From: Yersinia mollaretii ATCC 43969
Lineage (GTDB): Bacteria; Pseudomonadota; Gammaproteobacteria; Enterobacterales; Enterobacteriaceae
Length of the DNA: 64,000 nt
Direction: 5' to 3'
Assembly: GCF_013282725.1 (NCBI RefSeq)
Contig: NZ_CP054043.1
Coordinates: 310,001-374,000 of the forward strand
In this document: positions 1-9,040 of the stretch, piece after piece
Layout: every line of letters starts with the position of its first letter
How positions within the stretch are numbered: position 1 is the stretch's first letter
Notes under the pieces: model-generated
Seen by the model: the letters and a program-made list of their open reading frames with translations, nothing else
The model's database searches: none
What the model was told of the DNA's origin: nothing
Program-made: the position numbers and the translations under genes

Positions 1-663
1 AAGGTCACGAGAAGTATTATAATGTCTGCTATATATATGGAATGTCCCTACATACCAGGATAAGGTTCCCACCTGATAACCTAATGTTGTCGCGACAATT
101 TCGTGAAGTACGCTCCACTCAAAGAAGTTAATACCACTAAACCCCCAAATAGCATCATTTGCTCGAACCGTAACATGCAAATATAATATATTATCTCTCT
201 GTATAAATTGCAGCCAATTATTGCATGGTACATCTTTTGTATCTGAATAATCACTCATGGGATCAAATAAAGACATCACTGCGCGTTTAGTATTAGGATC
301 TTCTTGCAATCGGCTGATGACACAAGAAACCTGATCAGTTTTCCCCATCCAATTTCTTAGACGCGGCCCATAAGCGGCACGCCATGTCTTGTTATCATCA
401 GAAAACTCTATTGATCTCGGTAGGTAATGCTGTAGAAACTCAAGGTCTCCCCTACCGGCAAGTACCCAGATAGTTTCTGCAAGTTGGGCAAATACATTAT
501 TTTTACGCTCAGGAATGACAAGAAAACGCTCCCTGGGATTTGCAATTTTCGTCAGTGTTGATAATACTTCTTTTTGTGTCTGGCCTCTTGCAACCATTTC
601 TGTACCAACGCTGTCAATATTCCTAAGAACATCGAGCAATGCATGAGTAATATTCCGATTCAT
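1..663 (-). CDS. Thymidylate synthase-family protein (CMP/dCMP hydroxymethylase-like), 3' end outside window
   Basis: The minus-strand frame is open from an ATG at 663 to the left edge (221 codons read, C-terminus missing). The translation has the thymidylate synthase fold signature: a Pro-Cys nucleophile pair at residues 146-147, followed by NNWLQF, then the phosphate and base contact segment RANDAIWGFSGIN, and a C-terminal part reading GTFHIYSRHY that matches the family's HIYxxH block. Members of this family transfer a one-carbon unit from methylene-tetrahydrofolate to C5 of dUMP, dCMP or CMP. The base-contact segment does not look like canonical ThyA, so a hydroxymethylase of the MilA type is plausible, but this is inference. 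The ATG overlaps the TGA of the upstream gene (ATGA), so the two are translationally coupled. AT-rich relative to the rest of the window. A phage-type thymidylate synthase is the main alternative. Confidence 0.75.
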   Translation of the reverse strand, partial: MNRNITHALLDVLRNIDSVGTEMVARGQTQKEVLSTLTKIANPRERFLVIPERKNNVFAQLAETIWVLAGRGDLEFLQHYLPRSIEFSDDNKTWRAAYGPRLRNWMGKTDQVSCVISRLQEDPNTKRAVMSLFDPMSDYSDTKDVPCNNWLQFIQRDNILYLHVTVRANDAIWGFSGINFFEWSVLHEIVATTLGYQVGTLSWYVGTFHIYSRHYNTSRDL

Positions 664-1145
664 TTTAATTTTTCCAGTCCATTTTTATTTAACGCTTTTT
701 CAATAATATCTGTAAATTCAGTAATATTTTTATAGTGATATATTTCAACCCCAGGGCTTCCTGCAATCATTGCGGATACTAATTTATCGCTATCACGATG
801 CAATACAATCACCGGAATCCGCCACAGAATAGCTGTAGCTATTTCATATCCGACACCTAAGCTTGGTATTGTCACCTCAGCTACAACCACATCGGAATGA
901 CGTAACCATTTAAGATCTCGATCATGTATCAGCCGATCAGAAAGAGATGACTGTCCTTTAATTGAAAGTTAATAATCACCAACATGTTCTGTAATCACTT
1001 TCCCATACTTTTTAATCTCATTAATTAAGCTGGCATAAATAACAACATCCTCACGACCCGCTCTAATTGAACCAGCAAAATAAATGATGGGCTGTGATGC
1101 TACATCATTTAATGTATGGGTAACTGACGATTCTTCTTTGTTCAT
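660..1145 (-). pseudogene. DNPH1/Rcl/MilB-type nucleoside-monophosphate N-glycosidase, interrupted by one in-frame stop
   Basis: Read from ATG 1145 (preceded by an AAGGA-rich ribosome site), the frame encodes 161 residues with a single TAA at 971-969 (codon 59); both sides stay in the same frame. The N-terminal part has YFAGSIRAGRED and ITEHV; the C-terminal part has DRLIHDRDLKWL, then VVVAEVTIPSLGVGYE with the glutamate expected to act as nucleophile. These blocks match the nucleoside 2-deoxyribosyltransferase superfamily, closest to mammalian DNPH1/Rcl and to bacterial CMP or hydroxymethyl-CMP hydrolases. The reaction would release a base from a nucleoside monophosphate. The stop lies between the two conserved halves, and a TTA leucine codon would restore the frame, so it is a recent loss, a sequencing error or a programmed event. 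A 76-residue ORF from an internal ATG at 890 would lack the nucleotide-binding loop. Confidence 0.72.
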
Positions 1146-1643
1146 TTCCTATCCTTATATTTAGTTGTAACAGTTATCTTTAACTCTAATAGTTTGTAAG
1201 CTCCCCTACTTTGAAAAAATAAGGACCACAAAAATGACCATATTGAAATTCCATTCAGAAATAAAGTGACACCTACCCCGTAAACCGTAAGTTAGCGCTT
1301 AATAATATAATTTAAAGATTCTGTTAATGGCAACTGGCCAGCATAAGTAGATTGAACACACCAATAACTAATATAACTGTACAGATTTACGTGTTCACCT
1401 TAGACATACTGATGCATTAAAATAATACGATAAAAATTCTCATTAAAAAAAAGAAATATACTACATTACATTTTTAAATTACTTTTAAAACAAATAAAAT
1501 CATCAGGGTTTAAAATAAAAAAACCTATGAAATAGAAAAAAATCCATGCAATAAAGAAATGTAACTCATCTATCTTCCCGCCAGAAGCTCCCACAAGGGG
1601 AGCTATAAAGAGTTATGTGGCTGAGATGACCTTGACTCGCTGC
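1146..1643. other. AT-rich intergenic region
   Basis: About 500 bases without a credible gene, between the start of the glycosidase-like gene and the 3' end of the hydrolase. It must hold the promoter of the left-edge operon. A short hairpin sits at 1586-1604. The rest is long A/T runs; nothing else was recognised. Confidence 0.5.
1586..1604 (-). terminator. Short hairpin downstream of the hydrolase gene
   Basis: The stem AGCTCCC/GGGGAGCT with a four-base loop lies about 40 bases beyond the stop of the minus-strand hydrolase. No T-run follows in the minus direction, so function as an intrinsic terminator is uncertain. Confidence 0.35.
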
Positions 1644-2867
1644 TTATTTTCTATCCCCATCAAACACCATCTTCCATTGCGGCACTGCACTAGCAAAGGT
1701 ACCGCGGTGGCTGGTTTGGCCGGTAGAAATCGCCTGCACCTGCGGATTGCCATTACCCATCGCCTGTTGATAGGTCATCGGCAATTTCCCCAGTCCGACG
1801 CTGATGGCTTCATCCGCTTCGCCATAATAGTTTTTCACTGAGGTTTTAATCACCCAGCGGTAAGCCTGAGTATCGGCTATCAATCGGCCATAGGCTGACG
1901 CCGCAAAAAATTGCGGATCAAAATATTCCGCCCGCACCAGCTTATGTAAATCGGTGGGAATATCGGCTGCATTGAACGGTTTTTTCTCATAGGCATTGCG
2001 CGCTACTTCATAATAATCGTCATTGATGACCGAACGCGCCAAACCGGGCACACCGTAATAATGTTCGAAAGAGAATGCGGACAGGATAAATAACGTCGGC
2101 ACCCAGTCGGCATCATTCTTGCGTGGGAAATTGAGGAACCCGCTTAATGTCATGAAAATATCGGTCGGCGCACTGGCGGTTACTGCGGCCAACACAGGCT
2201 CTTTAATCTGTTCCAGCTTTTCCAGAAAAGCCATGGTGACAAAACCACCCTGTGACCAGCCGGCAAGGAATAGTTTTGGCGTGCTAATCTGCATCTGCTT
2301 TAGCACTGCCCTACTGGCCTGCAACATATCATAACTGGCCTGCTGATGACTGCCCTTCACCATATAGCCTTCCGGTTCGCTGGACTCCCCCATGCCAAAA
2401 TAATCTGCGCCAATGACCACATATCCCTGCCCGGCAAACTGGGCAATCATCAATGCAGTTTCAGGGGACTGCTCCGGGAACGAAGGAACTTGCTGCTTTC
2501 CGTACACCGTGCCGTGTTGGTATGAAACCATTGGCAGCGTGGTGGCTTTGATATCAGGGATCGCCAGCAGCCCACTCGCAACCGTAGGCTTATTACCACG
2601 CTCCGGTATCACCGATGGATAAGTGACACGATAGAGCTGCACCCCATTAGTTGCTGGCGAGTATTTTACTGTTACACCAGAAAATTCGGGGGTTTCCTGC
2701 TGGAGAATTTTATTGAGCCGCGCCTGATCCCAATGACCAATCAACTCAAACCTCACCTCTGATGGCACTTCAACCACCTGAGTACTCTCTGCGAGAGCAG
2801 GGCTTATAGGGAGAAATAGAAAAGATGAGAATAAGAGAATGGCCACTATTTTACGAAGATATGACAT
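1644..2867 (-). CDS. Secreted alpha/beta hydrolase (secretory lipase/prolyl oligopeptidase-like)
   Basis: A 407-residue protein with a clear signal peptide (residues about 1-26, hydrophobic core ending in SPALA before ESTQ), so it is exported. The alpha/beta hydrolase fold is shown by an oxyanion-type segment SYQHGTVYG near residue 115, the nucleophile elbow GWSQGG near residue 203, a late acid candidate in GEADEA and a late histidine in QTSHRG. The central part (GYVVIGADYFGMGES) is typical of the secretory lipase/esterase group. The likely role is hydrolysis of esters or lipids in the periplasm or outside the cell; the substrate cannot be told from sequence. It appears monocistronic, with no partner gene. 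The start was chosen because the signal peptide begins there. Confidence 0.75.
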   Translation of the reverse strand: MSYLRKIVAILLFSSFLFLPISPALAESTQVVEVPSEVRFELIGHWDQARLNKILQQETPEFSGVTVKYSPATNGVQLYRVTYPSVIPERGNKPTVASGLLAIPDIKATTLPMVSYQHGTVYGKQQVPSFPEQSPETALMIAQFAGQGYVVIGADYFGMGESSEPEGYMVKGSHQQASYDMLQASRAVLKQMQISTPKLFLAGWSQGGFVTMAFLEKLEQIKEPVLAAVTASAPTDIFMTLSGFLNFPRKNDADWVPTLFILSAFSFEHYYGVPGLARSVINDDYYEVARNAYEKKPFNAADIPTDLHKLVRAEYFDPQFFAASAYGRLIADTQAYRWVIKTSVKNYYGEADEAISVGLGKLPMTYQQAMGNGNPQVQAISTGQTSHRGTFASAVPQWKMVFDGDRK

Positions 2868-3447
2868 GATTTTTCCTTTTTATTTTGGCTAAGAATGAGC
2901 CTCTCCAAAAATAGCAGATCCAGACTGATTTTCCTTATGTCACTGGCCCTAAAAACCAAACCAGAGTATTACCTATAGTCAGGTTAGTCACCGACTAACT
3001 CTCCATCAATACTGCAATCAAAGGGGATTGTCTGTAGGATAAAACCATTTGTTATGTAGTTCTGTTATTTAATTTCCGAAAAAGAAATACAAACGCGGAT
3101 ACAAACCAAGATATAACTATGTTTATCAATACATAAAGAAGATATGCCAATATTAAAAAAACGAGCATTAAAAACTAAAGCATAGGTATAAACCATACCT
3201 AAGTATAGCTTTAAATTATTTAAAAAAGATTTATCGTTGCCGAAGAGTAAAGATTGAAAATAAGCATTATAATTTAATATACAAAATAGAGATCATTATT
3301 AATGCGTTATCAAGATAATAGTGTTAATGAGAAATTCAATTCAAGTTAAAAAATCTTATTTATACTTAAAAGAGCACTAAAAATTTAACTTTTATGTCTT
3401 CTGAATAATCAATAACAACTGAAATCTTACAATTAAGGATGAAATTT
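2868..3447. other. AT-rich intergenic region between divergent genes
   Basis: About 580 bases separating the minus-strand hydrolase from the plus-strand unknown gene. It should carry both promoters. A/T content rises sharply from about 3050 onward. No repeat, RNA gene or additional ORF with a ribosome site was seen. Confidence 0.5.
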
Positions 3448-4254
3448 ATGTCTGAATTTATAAGCTCTCTAAACTTACATTCAACCGCAATTAAATCAAT
3501 GCCAGAAATTTTGTTTGAAGAATCAATATCAACCCAAAAAACTATTGTCTGGGAAAAAAATGCCTCAGGCATGGATAAAGATTTTTATGTTAGTCTTTCG
3601 GAATTTTACGGTGTAATGTTTTGCAAGCCGAGAGTGAAGAGAAGTGAACTATTCAATCATAATGCATTAACAAATATTATCCCAGACTTTCTTCTGCCCA
3701 AGTTACAAAACATAACACCGATAAATAATGGTAATTTTACTGAAAAAAAACCTGAAAAAAATCTCACAAAAAACAATAATAAAGCTTTGGACTATTATTA
3801 CCGTAAGGTAAATGAAAATAACAAAAGTAAAATGAGAGAGTATGAACCTGCATATAAAACAGAGGTAATTAAGTTCATTGCCAAAATTAAACCTATTATG
3901 CAAAGCAGTACTTTAGATCCAAAAATCTTACCCATAATAAAAGAAGTCACAGATAAACAAGCACTCTATGACAAAATTAAAGATATACAAAAGTATCTGG
4001 ATCATATCTGCATGTATGTTGGCGAATTAACTTTTGTCATTGAGGAAAAAACACATAACATTAAGTTAATTGATCTTGCTGCTGGTTCGGGTGGAGAATC
4101 AGCAAAAAAAAATCAGCCCGCGATTTCATCTGGTCTAATGAACATTCAGGAACATATTCAGTCAAAATACTTAAACAACAAAAACAATGTTGATTCAGAG
4201 TACTCACGCCTCCCCAAAAACAATACCATTATTTATGGCTCTAATGACAAATAA
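3448..4254 (+). CDS. Unassigned AT-rich protein, possible acquired effector-like protein
   Basis: An open frame of 268 residues from ATG 3448. AAGGA at 3435-3439 is eight bases upstream of this ATG and overlaps the in-frame ATG at 3439, so 3448 is the better start. The protein has no signal peptide and no membrane segment, is rich in Lys and Asn, and has a long charged middle (residues about 90-200). Near residues 195-215 it reads ELTFVIEEKTHNIKLIDLA, loosely like the end of a kinase-type catalytic lobe, but the usual HxD motif is absent, so no family is assigned. Codon use and base composition are much more AT-rich than the neighbours, suggesting horizontal acquisition. It stands alone, between two secreted enzymes. 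Alternatives include a cytoplasmic toxin or a type III-type effector; neither can be shown here. Confidence 0.6.
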   Translation: MSEFISSLNLHSTAIKSMPEILFEESISTQKTIVWEKNASGMDKDFYVSLSEFYGVMFCKPRVKRSELFNHNALTNIIPDFLLPKLQNITPINNGNFTEKKPEKNLTKNNNKALDYYYRKVNENNKSKMREYEPAYKTEVIKFIAKIKPIMQSSTLDPKILPIIKEVTDKQALYDKIKDIQKYLDHICMYVGELTFVIEEKTHNIKLIDLAAGSGGESAKKNQPAISSGLMNIQEHIQSKYLNNKNNVDSEYSRLPKNNTIIYGSNDK

Positions 4255-4498
4255 ATATAATCTAAAAATTCAGGAGAAATAAAACCATTAACAAATAGAA
4301 CATTATAAAACATCACAACTTATGGTGTGGCAACTATTTTTGAATAGTATTTTCAACCTGCTAATATTAAATAGGCAACCCAAAAACGCATATTTTGATG
4401 TAGAAACGGAAATTACCAATATTCACTTGCAATGACCATCGTATAAATAACTACGTAAAATTATTCATTTTTACTTTCAAATTCAATGGAGTTGATTC

Positions 4499-6490
4499 AT
4501 GTCTTCAAGAATATTGTATACTGCCCGAATGGCTGCACTCGCTGCCACTTTATCGTTCTGTATCACCCCTTCGTCATTCGCGTATGGCCAACTTTATGTA
4601 TTTGGCGATAGTCTGAGCGATACCGGTAATAATGGAAAATTCACCTACGATAGCAGTACCCACCTTCTGTATGACGAAGTGTTAGCACAACATATAGGCG
4701 CCAACCTGATCCCATCCAATATCGGCGGCTTCAATTATGCTACTAGTGGTGCCGTAGCTACTCCGGCACTGAATGCCACTAACAACACTCAAGATCAAGT
4801 GCAAAATTATCTGAACCAAGTCAATGGTAAAGCAGATAGCAACGGCCTGTATATCCACTGGATCGGCGGTAATGATCTCGCTGCAGCTGCAACATTAAAC
4901 CCAGCCGCGTCACAAACAGTGGCTTATACCAGTGCTGCGGCTGCCGCTATGCAGGTACATTCATTGCTAAACGCGGGTGCTGGCACGGTGATAGTGCCGA
5001 CGGTCCCCAATATCGGTTCTACGCCAATGTTAATGGAGTTAGTTATCCAGCAAGGATTGACCTCTGTGCAAAATGCCGCAGTGCAAGCGGCCTATGCCAC
5101 GCTAAATTCCCTTGCCACTCCAGACAATACCAGCCATCAGCAGGCTATTCATCAGGCACTTACCGCTGCTGCTGGGCAAGCAAGCATTATCCCACCAGTC
5201 CAGCAAGCGATCGCAGCTCAGCTTATCGACGCCTACGACAAATTAAGCACACAGGCCGAGCAACTTACCAACTTTTTCAATAGCAGCGAAGATCACCTGT
5301 TAGCACAAAGTGGTGGCAATATTGTAAGAGTTGATGTGAACAAATTATTTGCCGAAGTTATCGCCAACCCACGCCAATTTGGTTTTACCAATACGGTAGG
5401 GATGCCCTGCCCACCGGGTGTATCGTCAGCAGTTTGTAGCGCTACGCAAACCGGTTTTGATCACAGCCAATCGTATCTGTTTGCCGATAATTTTCACCCA
5501 AGTCCACAAGCCCATTTGCTGGTTGCCGATTATATGCAGGCAGTACTTGATGGGCCAACACAAGCTGTCGCCCTGACCCAAGCTACGGCAGCAATAGCCC
5601 GAGACAGCCGCGCCACGCTTGATAGCCGCTTCCAACAATTACGCATCGGCAAAAATCCGCAGAATACCCTAGGAATCTTTGGCGGTTATGCTGGGCAGCA
5701 TTACGACTATTCAGCCAATTTGACAGCTGGAAATGGCAATGCCACCACACATAATCTGAGTGTGGGTGTTGACTATCAACTGACTAGTCGCTGGCTTATT
5801 GGAGCGCTGATATCGGGTTCGAATGACAATCAACAACCTTCCACCCGCTATGATTACAAAGCACGAGGTCTCTTGTTCTCAGCATTTACCGCCTTGAATA
5901 TAGTTGACCACGGCTGGATAAATGCTGATTTACACTACGCAACTATGAATTACGATGACATCCAACGCAGTATGCAACTAGGGCCAATGACCCGTACTGA
6001 GAACGGTAATACCGATGGTAAACAATGGGGAGCAAGACTGACCGTAGGTTATGACATTCCGATCACTCCCTATCTGACAACCGGGCCGATAACACAATTC
6101 TCTCTCGACTACAGTAATGTGTCGGGTTACAGCGAGCAAGGTAGCAGCAGCACTGCAATGCATTTCAACGATCAAACCTACCATTCACAGATTGGTGCAC
6201 TCGGCTGGCGATTGGATGGACAATTTAGCCAATTCGCCCCTTACGCCGAAGTGCTCTATCAGCACCAATTTGGTGATGATGTCTACCGAGCAGGTGGCGG
6301 GTTGAAATCTACTCAAACCCAATTTGTGCGTAACACCGCCAAACAGGATAACAACTGGCTGGATATTACTCTCGGAGCCAGCCTACCATTGACCGACCGA
6401 TTAACTGCATTTGCCTCCATCTCTCAAACCGGTAATCTGAGCAGTGGCGAACAGCTTCGATATAACATCGGTGTCAGTGCCCTTTTCTAG
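4499..6490 (+). CDS. GDSL esterase autotransporter (EstA/ApeE type)
   Basis: A 663-residue outer-membrane esterase. The signal peptide covers residues about 1-28 (ending SSFA), followed directly by the lipase block YVFGDSLSDTGN with the catalytic serine. Block III is IGGNDL near residue 123 and block V is DNFHPSPQAH near residue 332, giving the Asp and His. From about residue 395 the protein becomes a beta-barrel of alternating strands (type V secretion translocator), ending in the terminal phenylalanine typical of outer-membrane barrels. Length and layout match ApeE/EstA autotransporters, which display an esterase that cleaves acyl esters on the cell surface. A GGAG ribosome site lies about ten bases before the ATG. 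It is monocistronic and followed by a terminator. Confidence 0.9.
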   Translation: MSSRILYTARMAALAATLSFCITPSSFAYGQLYVFGDSLSDTGNNGKFTYDSSTHLLYDEVLAQHIGANLIPSNIGGFNYATSGAVATPALNATNNTQDQVQNYLNQVNGKADSNGLYIHWIGGNDLAAAATLNPAASQTVAYTSAAAAAMQVHSLLNAGAGTVIVPTVPNIGSTPMLMELVIQQGLTSVQNAAVQAAYATLNSLATPDNTSHQQAIHQALTAAAGQASIIPPVQQAIAAQLIDAYDKLSTQAEQLTNFFNSSEDHLLAQSGGNIVRVDVNKLFAEVIANPRQFGFTNTVGMPCPPGVSSAVCSATQTGFDHSQSYLFADNFHPSPQAHLLVADYMQAVLDGPTQAVALTQATAAIARDSRATLDSRFQQLRIGKNPQNTLGIFGGYAGQHYDYSANLTAGNGNATTHNLSVGVDYQLTSRWLIGALISGSNDNQQPSTRYDYKARGLLFSAFTALNIVDHGWINADLHYATMNYDDIQRSMQLGPMTRTENGNTDGKQWGARLTVGYDIPITPYLTTGPITQFSLDYSNVSGYSEQGSSSTAMHFNDQTYHSQIGALGWRLDGQFSQFAPYAEVLYQHQFGDDVYRAGGGLKSTQTQFVRNTAKQDNNWLDITLGASLPLTDRLTAFASISQTGNLSSGEQLRYNIGVSALF

Positions 6491-6502
6491 TACAAAAGCG
6501 GT

Positions 6503-6534
6503 AAATCTGACCAGGCAACTGGTTAGATTTTCTT
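6503..6534 (+). terminator. Intrinsic terminator of the esterase autotransporter gene
   Basis: The 12-base stem AAATCTGACCAG/CTGGTTAGATTT, with one G-T pair and a four-base loop, is followed by TTCTT, 12 bases after the stop codon. Confidence 0.7.
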
Positions 6535-7012
6535 AAACTAATAATGAGAAATAAAACGATACCAGTAGGCTAAGGTATATTTAGCTGGAAAGGTCGCAAC
6601 CGCCCCTAATTTTTAGGCATCGCAATACTGTAGGTAATTTCCACTTAACTTATAATCCAAATCCATTAATTGAAAATAAAAACCCCTAAAACCTTAAAGT
6701 TCACTTTAATATAAGACATGATAAATATTTCATAATATTTATATTTGTAATTATTTTTATTATTTATTGGATTAATAAGTGGAAAAAATAAGTTAATCGT
6801 ATCGAATTGATGCCCTAACCTATGCATCAGCACTGTCTTTCCTCTGTAGAACTGCCTTTTTTTTGGGGTAACACCATAAAAAGGTCAACGATTGTGCTTA
6901 TGAAAAATATACGTTAAATATTAGTTAACCTTTTGTAGCCTCCTCAGTGAAGCTATAAATCGGTGATACCTGTGTACCAGAAAATCCGAATTTAAATAAC
7001 AAGGAATATACA
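6535..7012. other. Intergenic region upstream of the TerB-like gene
   Basis: About 480 AT-rich bases. The last 100 should hold the promoter of the gene at 7013 (AAGGA at 7000-7004). No other gene, repeat or RNA was recognised. Confidence 0.45.
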
Positions 7013-7501
7013 ATGAAAAAATTTGACCGTGATGCCACCCTCGCTAGCTGGTTTTTCTATCAAACCTACGGCGTTGATAAAAAAATAAACACGCAACAAA
7101 AATTACATTACCTGCGTCTTCTGCTTGCTTGTGCTAAAGCTGATGGCGAGATCTCTCCTGGGGAAATGGATTATTTTATCGGTGCAGCATTTGCTCGTGG
7201 TTGCACTGAAGAAATGGTTATGACATTAATTGAAAATGAAGCCACTATCGATCTCTCTACGGAAGTGGTTGACTTTATTAAACTAAATCCGAATGCAAAA
7301 AAATCGGACGTTCTTGCATTGCTGTACAGTGCAATGCAAGTCTGCGCGGCAGATGGTACATATAGCACTGAGGAAGTTAACGCCGTCAGAAAAGTTAGTT
7401 CTCTACTCGGTATTTCTAAAGAAGAATTACAGAAAGTTGAAGATTTCTTTGCAAAAGATCTGTCTTTAAAACAAGAAGCACGAACACTGTTCGTCGGTTG
7501 A
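7013..7501 (+). CDS. TerB-like (tellurite resistance TerB family) protein
   Basis: A 162-residue cytoplasmic, all-helical protein. Two similar halves each carry an acidic loop: residues 43-50 read AKADGEIS, with EMDYF following, and residues 111-120 read CAADGTYSTEEV. This duplicated ADGxxxxxE pattern is the hallmark of the TerB fold, which can bind metal ions through acidic side chains. The family includes stress and tellurite-response proteins and unrelated adaptors, so the precise role is unknown. AAGGA eight bases before the ATG supports the start. No ter operon partners (terC, terD, terZ) are near. The gene is flanked by a strong hairpin downstream, so it is probably transcribed alone. 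Confidence 0.7.
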   Translation: MKKFDRDATLASWFFYQTYGVDKKINTQQKLHYLRLLLACAKADGEISPGEMDYFIGAAFARGCTEEMVMTLIENEATIDLSTEVVDFIKLNPNAKKSDVLALLYSAMQVCAADGTYSTEEVNAVRKVSSLLGISKEELQKVEDFFAKDLSLKQEARTLFVG

Positions 7502-7535
7502 TAAGCTGTAAACCACCTAGATGTAGAAAATAAAA

Positions 7536-7568
7536 CTGTGCCAGCCATATATTATAAAGCTGGCACAG
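7536..7568. terminator. Strong hairpin after the TerB-like gene
   Basis: A perfect ten-base stem CTGTGCCAGC/GCTGGCACAG with a 13-base AT-rich loop, 34 bases after the stop. There is no T-run on the plus strand. Confidence 0.55.
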
Positions 7569-7630
7569 ACTAATGCGCGAAAATAAAACCTTCCGTTTTG
7601 TTTAATGGATTACTAATACAAAAATACACA

Positions 7631-9040
7631 ATGAAAAAAAACCTAAGAATTGCCGTAATTGGCTCAAGCTTTAGTGGTTCACTTTTCACCAGACAACTTG
7701 AACGCTATTTAAAAAATCCAGAAGTCATTATTTTTGAGAAAAATGCTCATTCCAGTGCATTTCCACATTGGACTCAACCAGAAAAAGGGGCAGCCATATT
7801 CATTAATCCAAATGGTATGTCAACCATCAAACACTACGATAACGCGCTTTATCACCAACTACGGGAAATAGCAACTCCGCGCATTTCGATAGAGATTGAT
7901 TCTATAAACATTAATCATGAAAATCTTTGTGAAATTAAAGATATTATAGATAACGGATTGGCTGATGACTATGGCGCAACAGTCAGGTGGGATAGCGCCA
8001 ATAAATTATTACGCAGCCTCTTAGATGAGTCTAGAATTGTCTATGGCATGCAGTTGGCGTCTTACAAATATAACCCTACCACACATAAAATATCACTTTT
8101 CTTTCATGAAAATAGCACCTACGCCGATGAAGATTTTGGTGAGTTTGACCTATTAGTTGCTGCAGATGGCTGTTATTCGACGGTAAGAGACACCGAGGGG
8201 CAGTTTAATTTAAAAGATTCAGACACTACAACCTATCATAATATTTCTAATTTCCGTTTATTAGTACCGAATACATCTGTACCTATCGTTGAAGATTTAA
8301 AACTAATCTACAATATCCCGGACAAAACAGAGTATCCCCATTACCAAGATTTGCCCCCATTTAATTCATTATGCCGTGTTGGTTTATCTCATTGTCAAGC
8401 TAATGAAAAAAATCCAGCAGGATCAACTTACCTGTTCGGAAATTTTGCTCTCGGTAATAACACTGAAATATCACCAGTAATGAAAAATTCTGATTTTTTA
8501 AAAGCACTCTTCATGCCAGCAGGGGGGTCATCAAATTTGACCAAACAAGGTAAATGGCTCATGAGTGTATTGGAAAATGAATATGCGAAAATACACTGGT
8601 CAAGATTTCAATCAACTCCCATTAAATTTACCCCAACAGCACGTGCGAATACGGAAGCTTTGCCTATTCTTTATCTTGGTGACGCCGCCCATGCCTTTCC
8701 ACCATCCCTAGGACAAGGTGCGACAACCGCGATTGAAGATGCTTACTATTCATCCGAAATATTCATTGATAGCATCATTGAACATCAATATTTCGTAAAT
8801 ACAAGTAGTTATCCATTTATCATTACATTGCTGGAAAAAATAAATGCTCAGAGAAAGTCAAGAATCGAGATGATAAAAAATGCCAGTATTTCTGCGGGTA
8901 ACCATTTAATTTCAGAGAACATGTATGAAGAACTTCAACATGAGGCTGAATTATGGGCCAAGAGCAGTCAGTGGCGAAATATAATTCGCAGTATATGGAA
9001 AGGGTATCCACGCCCAAAGGATGAGTCTTTTTGGCGATAG
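7631..9040 (+). CDS. FAD-dependent monooxygenase (PHBH-like aromatic hydroxylase family)
   Basis: A 469-residue flavoprotein. The N-terminal dinucleotide-binding loop IAVIGSSFSG (residues 6-15) is a variant of GxGxxG, and the second FAD motif GDAAHAFPPSLGQG near residue 350 is the typical GD motif of class A flavin monooxygenases. A DLLVAADGCYSTVR segment near residue 172 is the third conserved (DG) motif. The enzyme would use NAD(P)H and oxygen to hydroxylate a small organic substrate or modify a natural product; the substrate is unknown. A TTG start at 7598 is possible, but ATG 7631 places the FAD loop at the usual distance and is preferred. It is an orphan: no tailoring or synthase genes are adjacent. 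AT-rich composition suggests transfer. Confidence 0.75.
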   Translation: MKKNLRIAVIGSSFSGSLFTRQLERYLKNPEVIIFEKNAHSSAFPHWTQPEKGAAIFINPNGMSTIKHYDNALYHQLREIATPRISIEIDSININHENLCEIKDIIDNGLADDYGATVRWDSANKLLRSLLDESRIVYGMQLASYKYNPTTHKISLFFHENSTYADEDFGEFDLLVAADGCYSTVRDTEGQFNLKDSDTTTYHNISNFRLLVPNTSVPIVEDLKLIYNIPDKTEYPHYQDLPPFNSLCRVGLSHCQANEKNPAGSTYLFGNFALGNNTEISPVMKNSDFLKALFMPAGGSSNLTKQGKWLMSVLENEYAKIHWSRFQSTPIKFTPTARANTEALPILYLGDAAHAFPPSLGQGATTAIEDAYYSSEIFIDSIIEHQYFVNTSSYPFIITLLEKINAQRKSRIEMIKNASISAGNHLISENMYEELQHEAELWAKSSQWRNIIRSIWKGYPRPKDESFWR

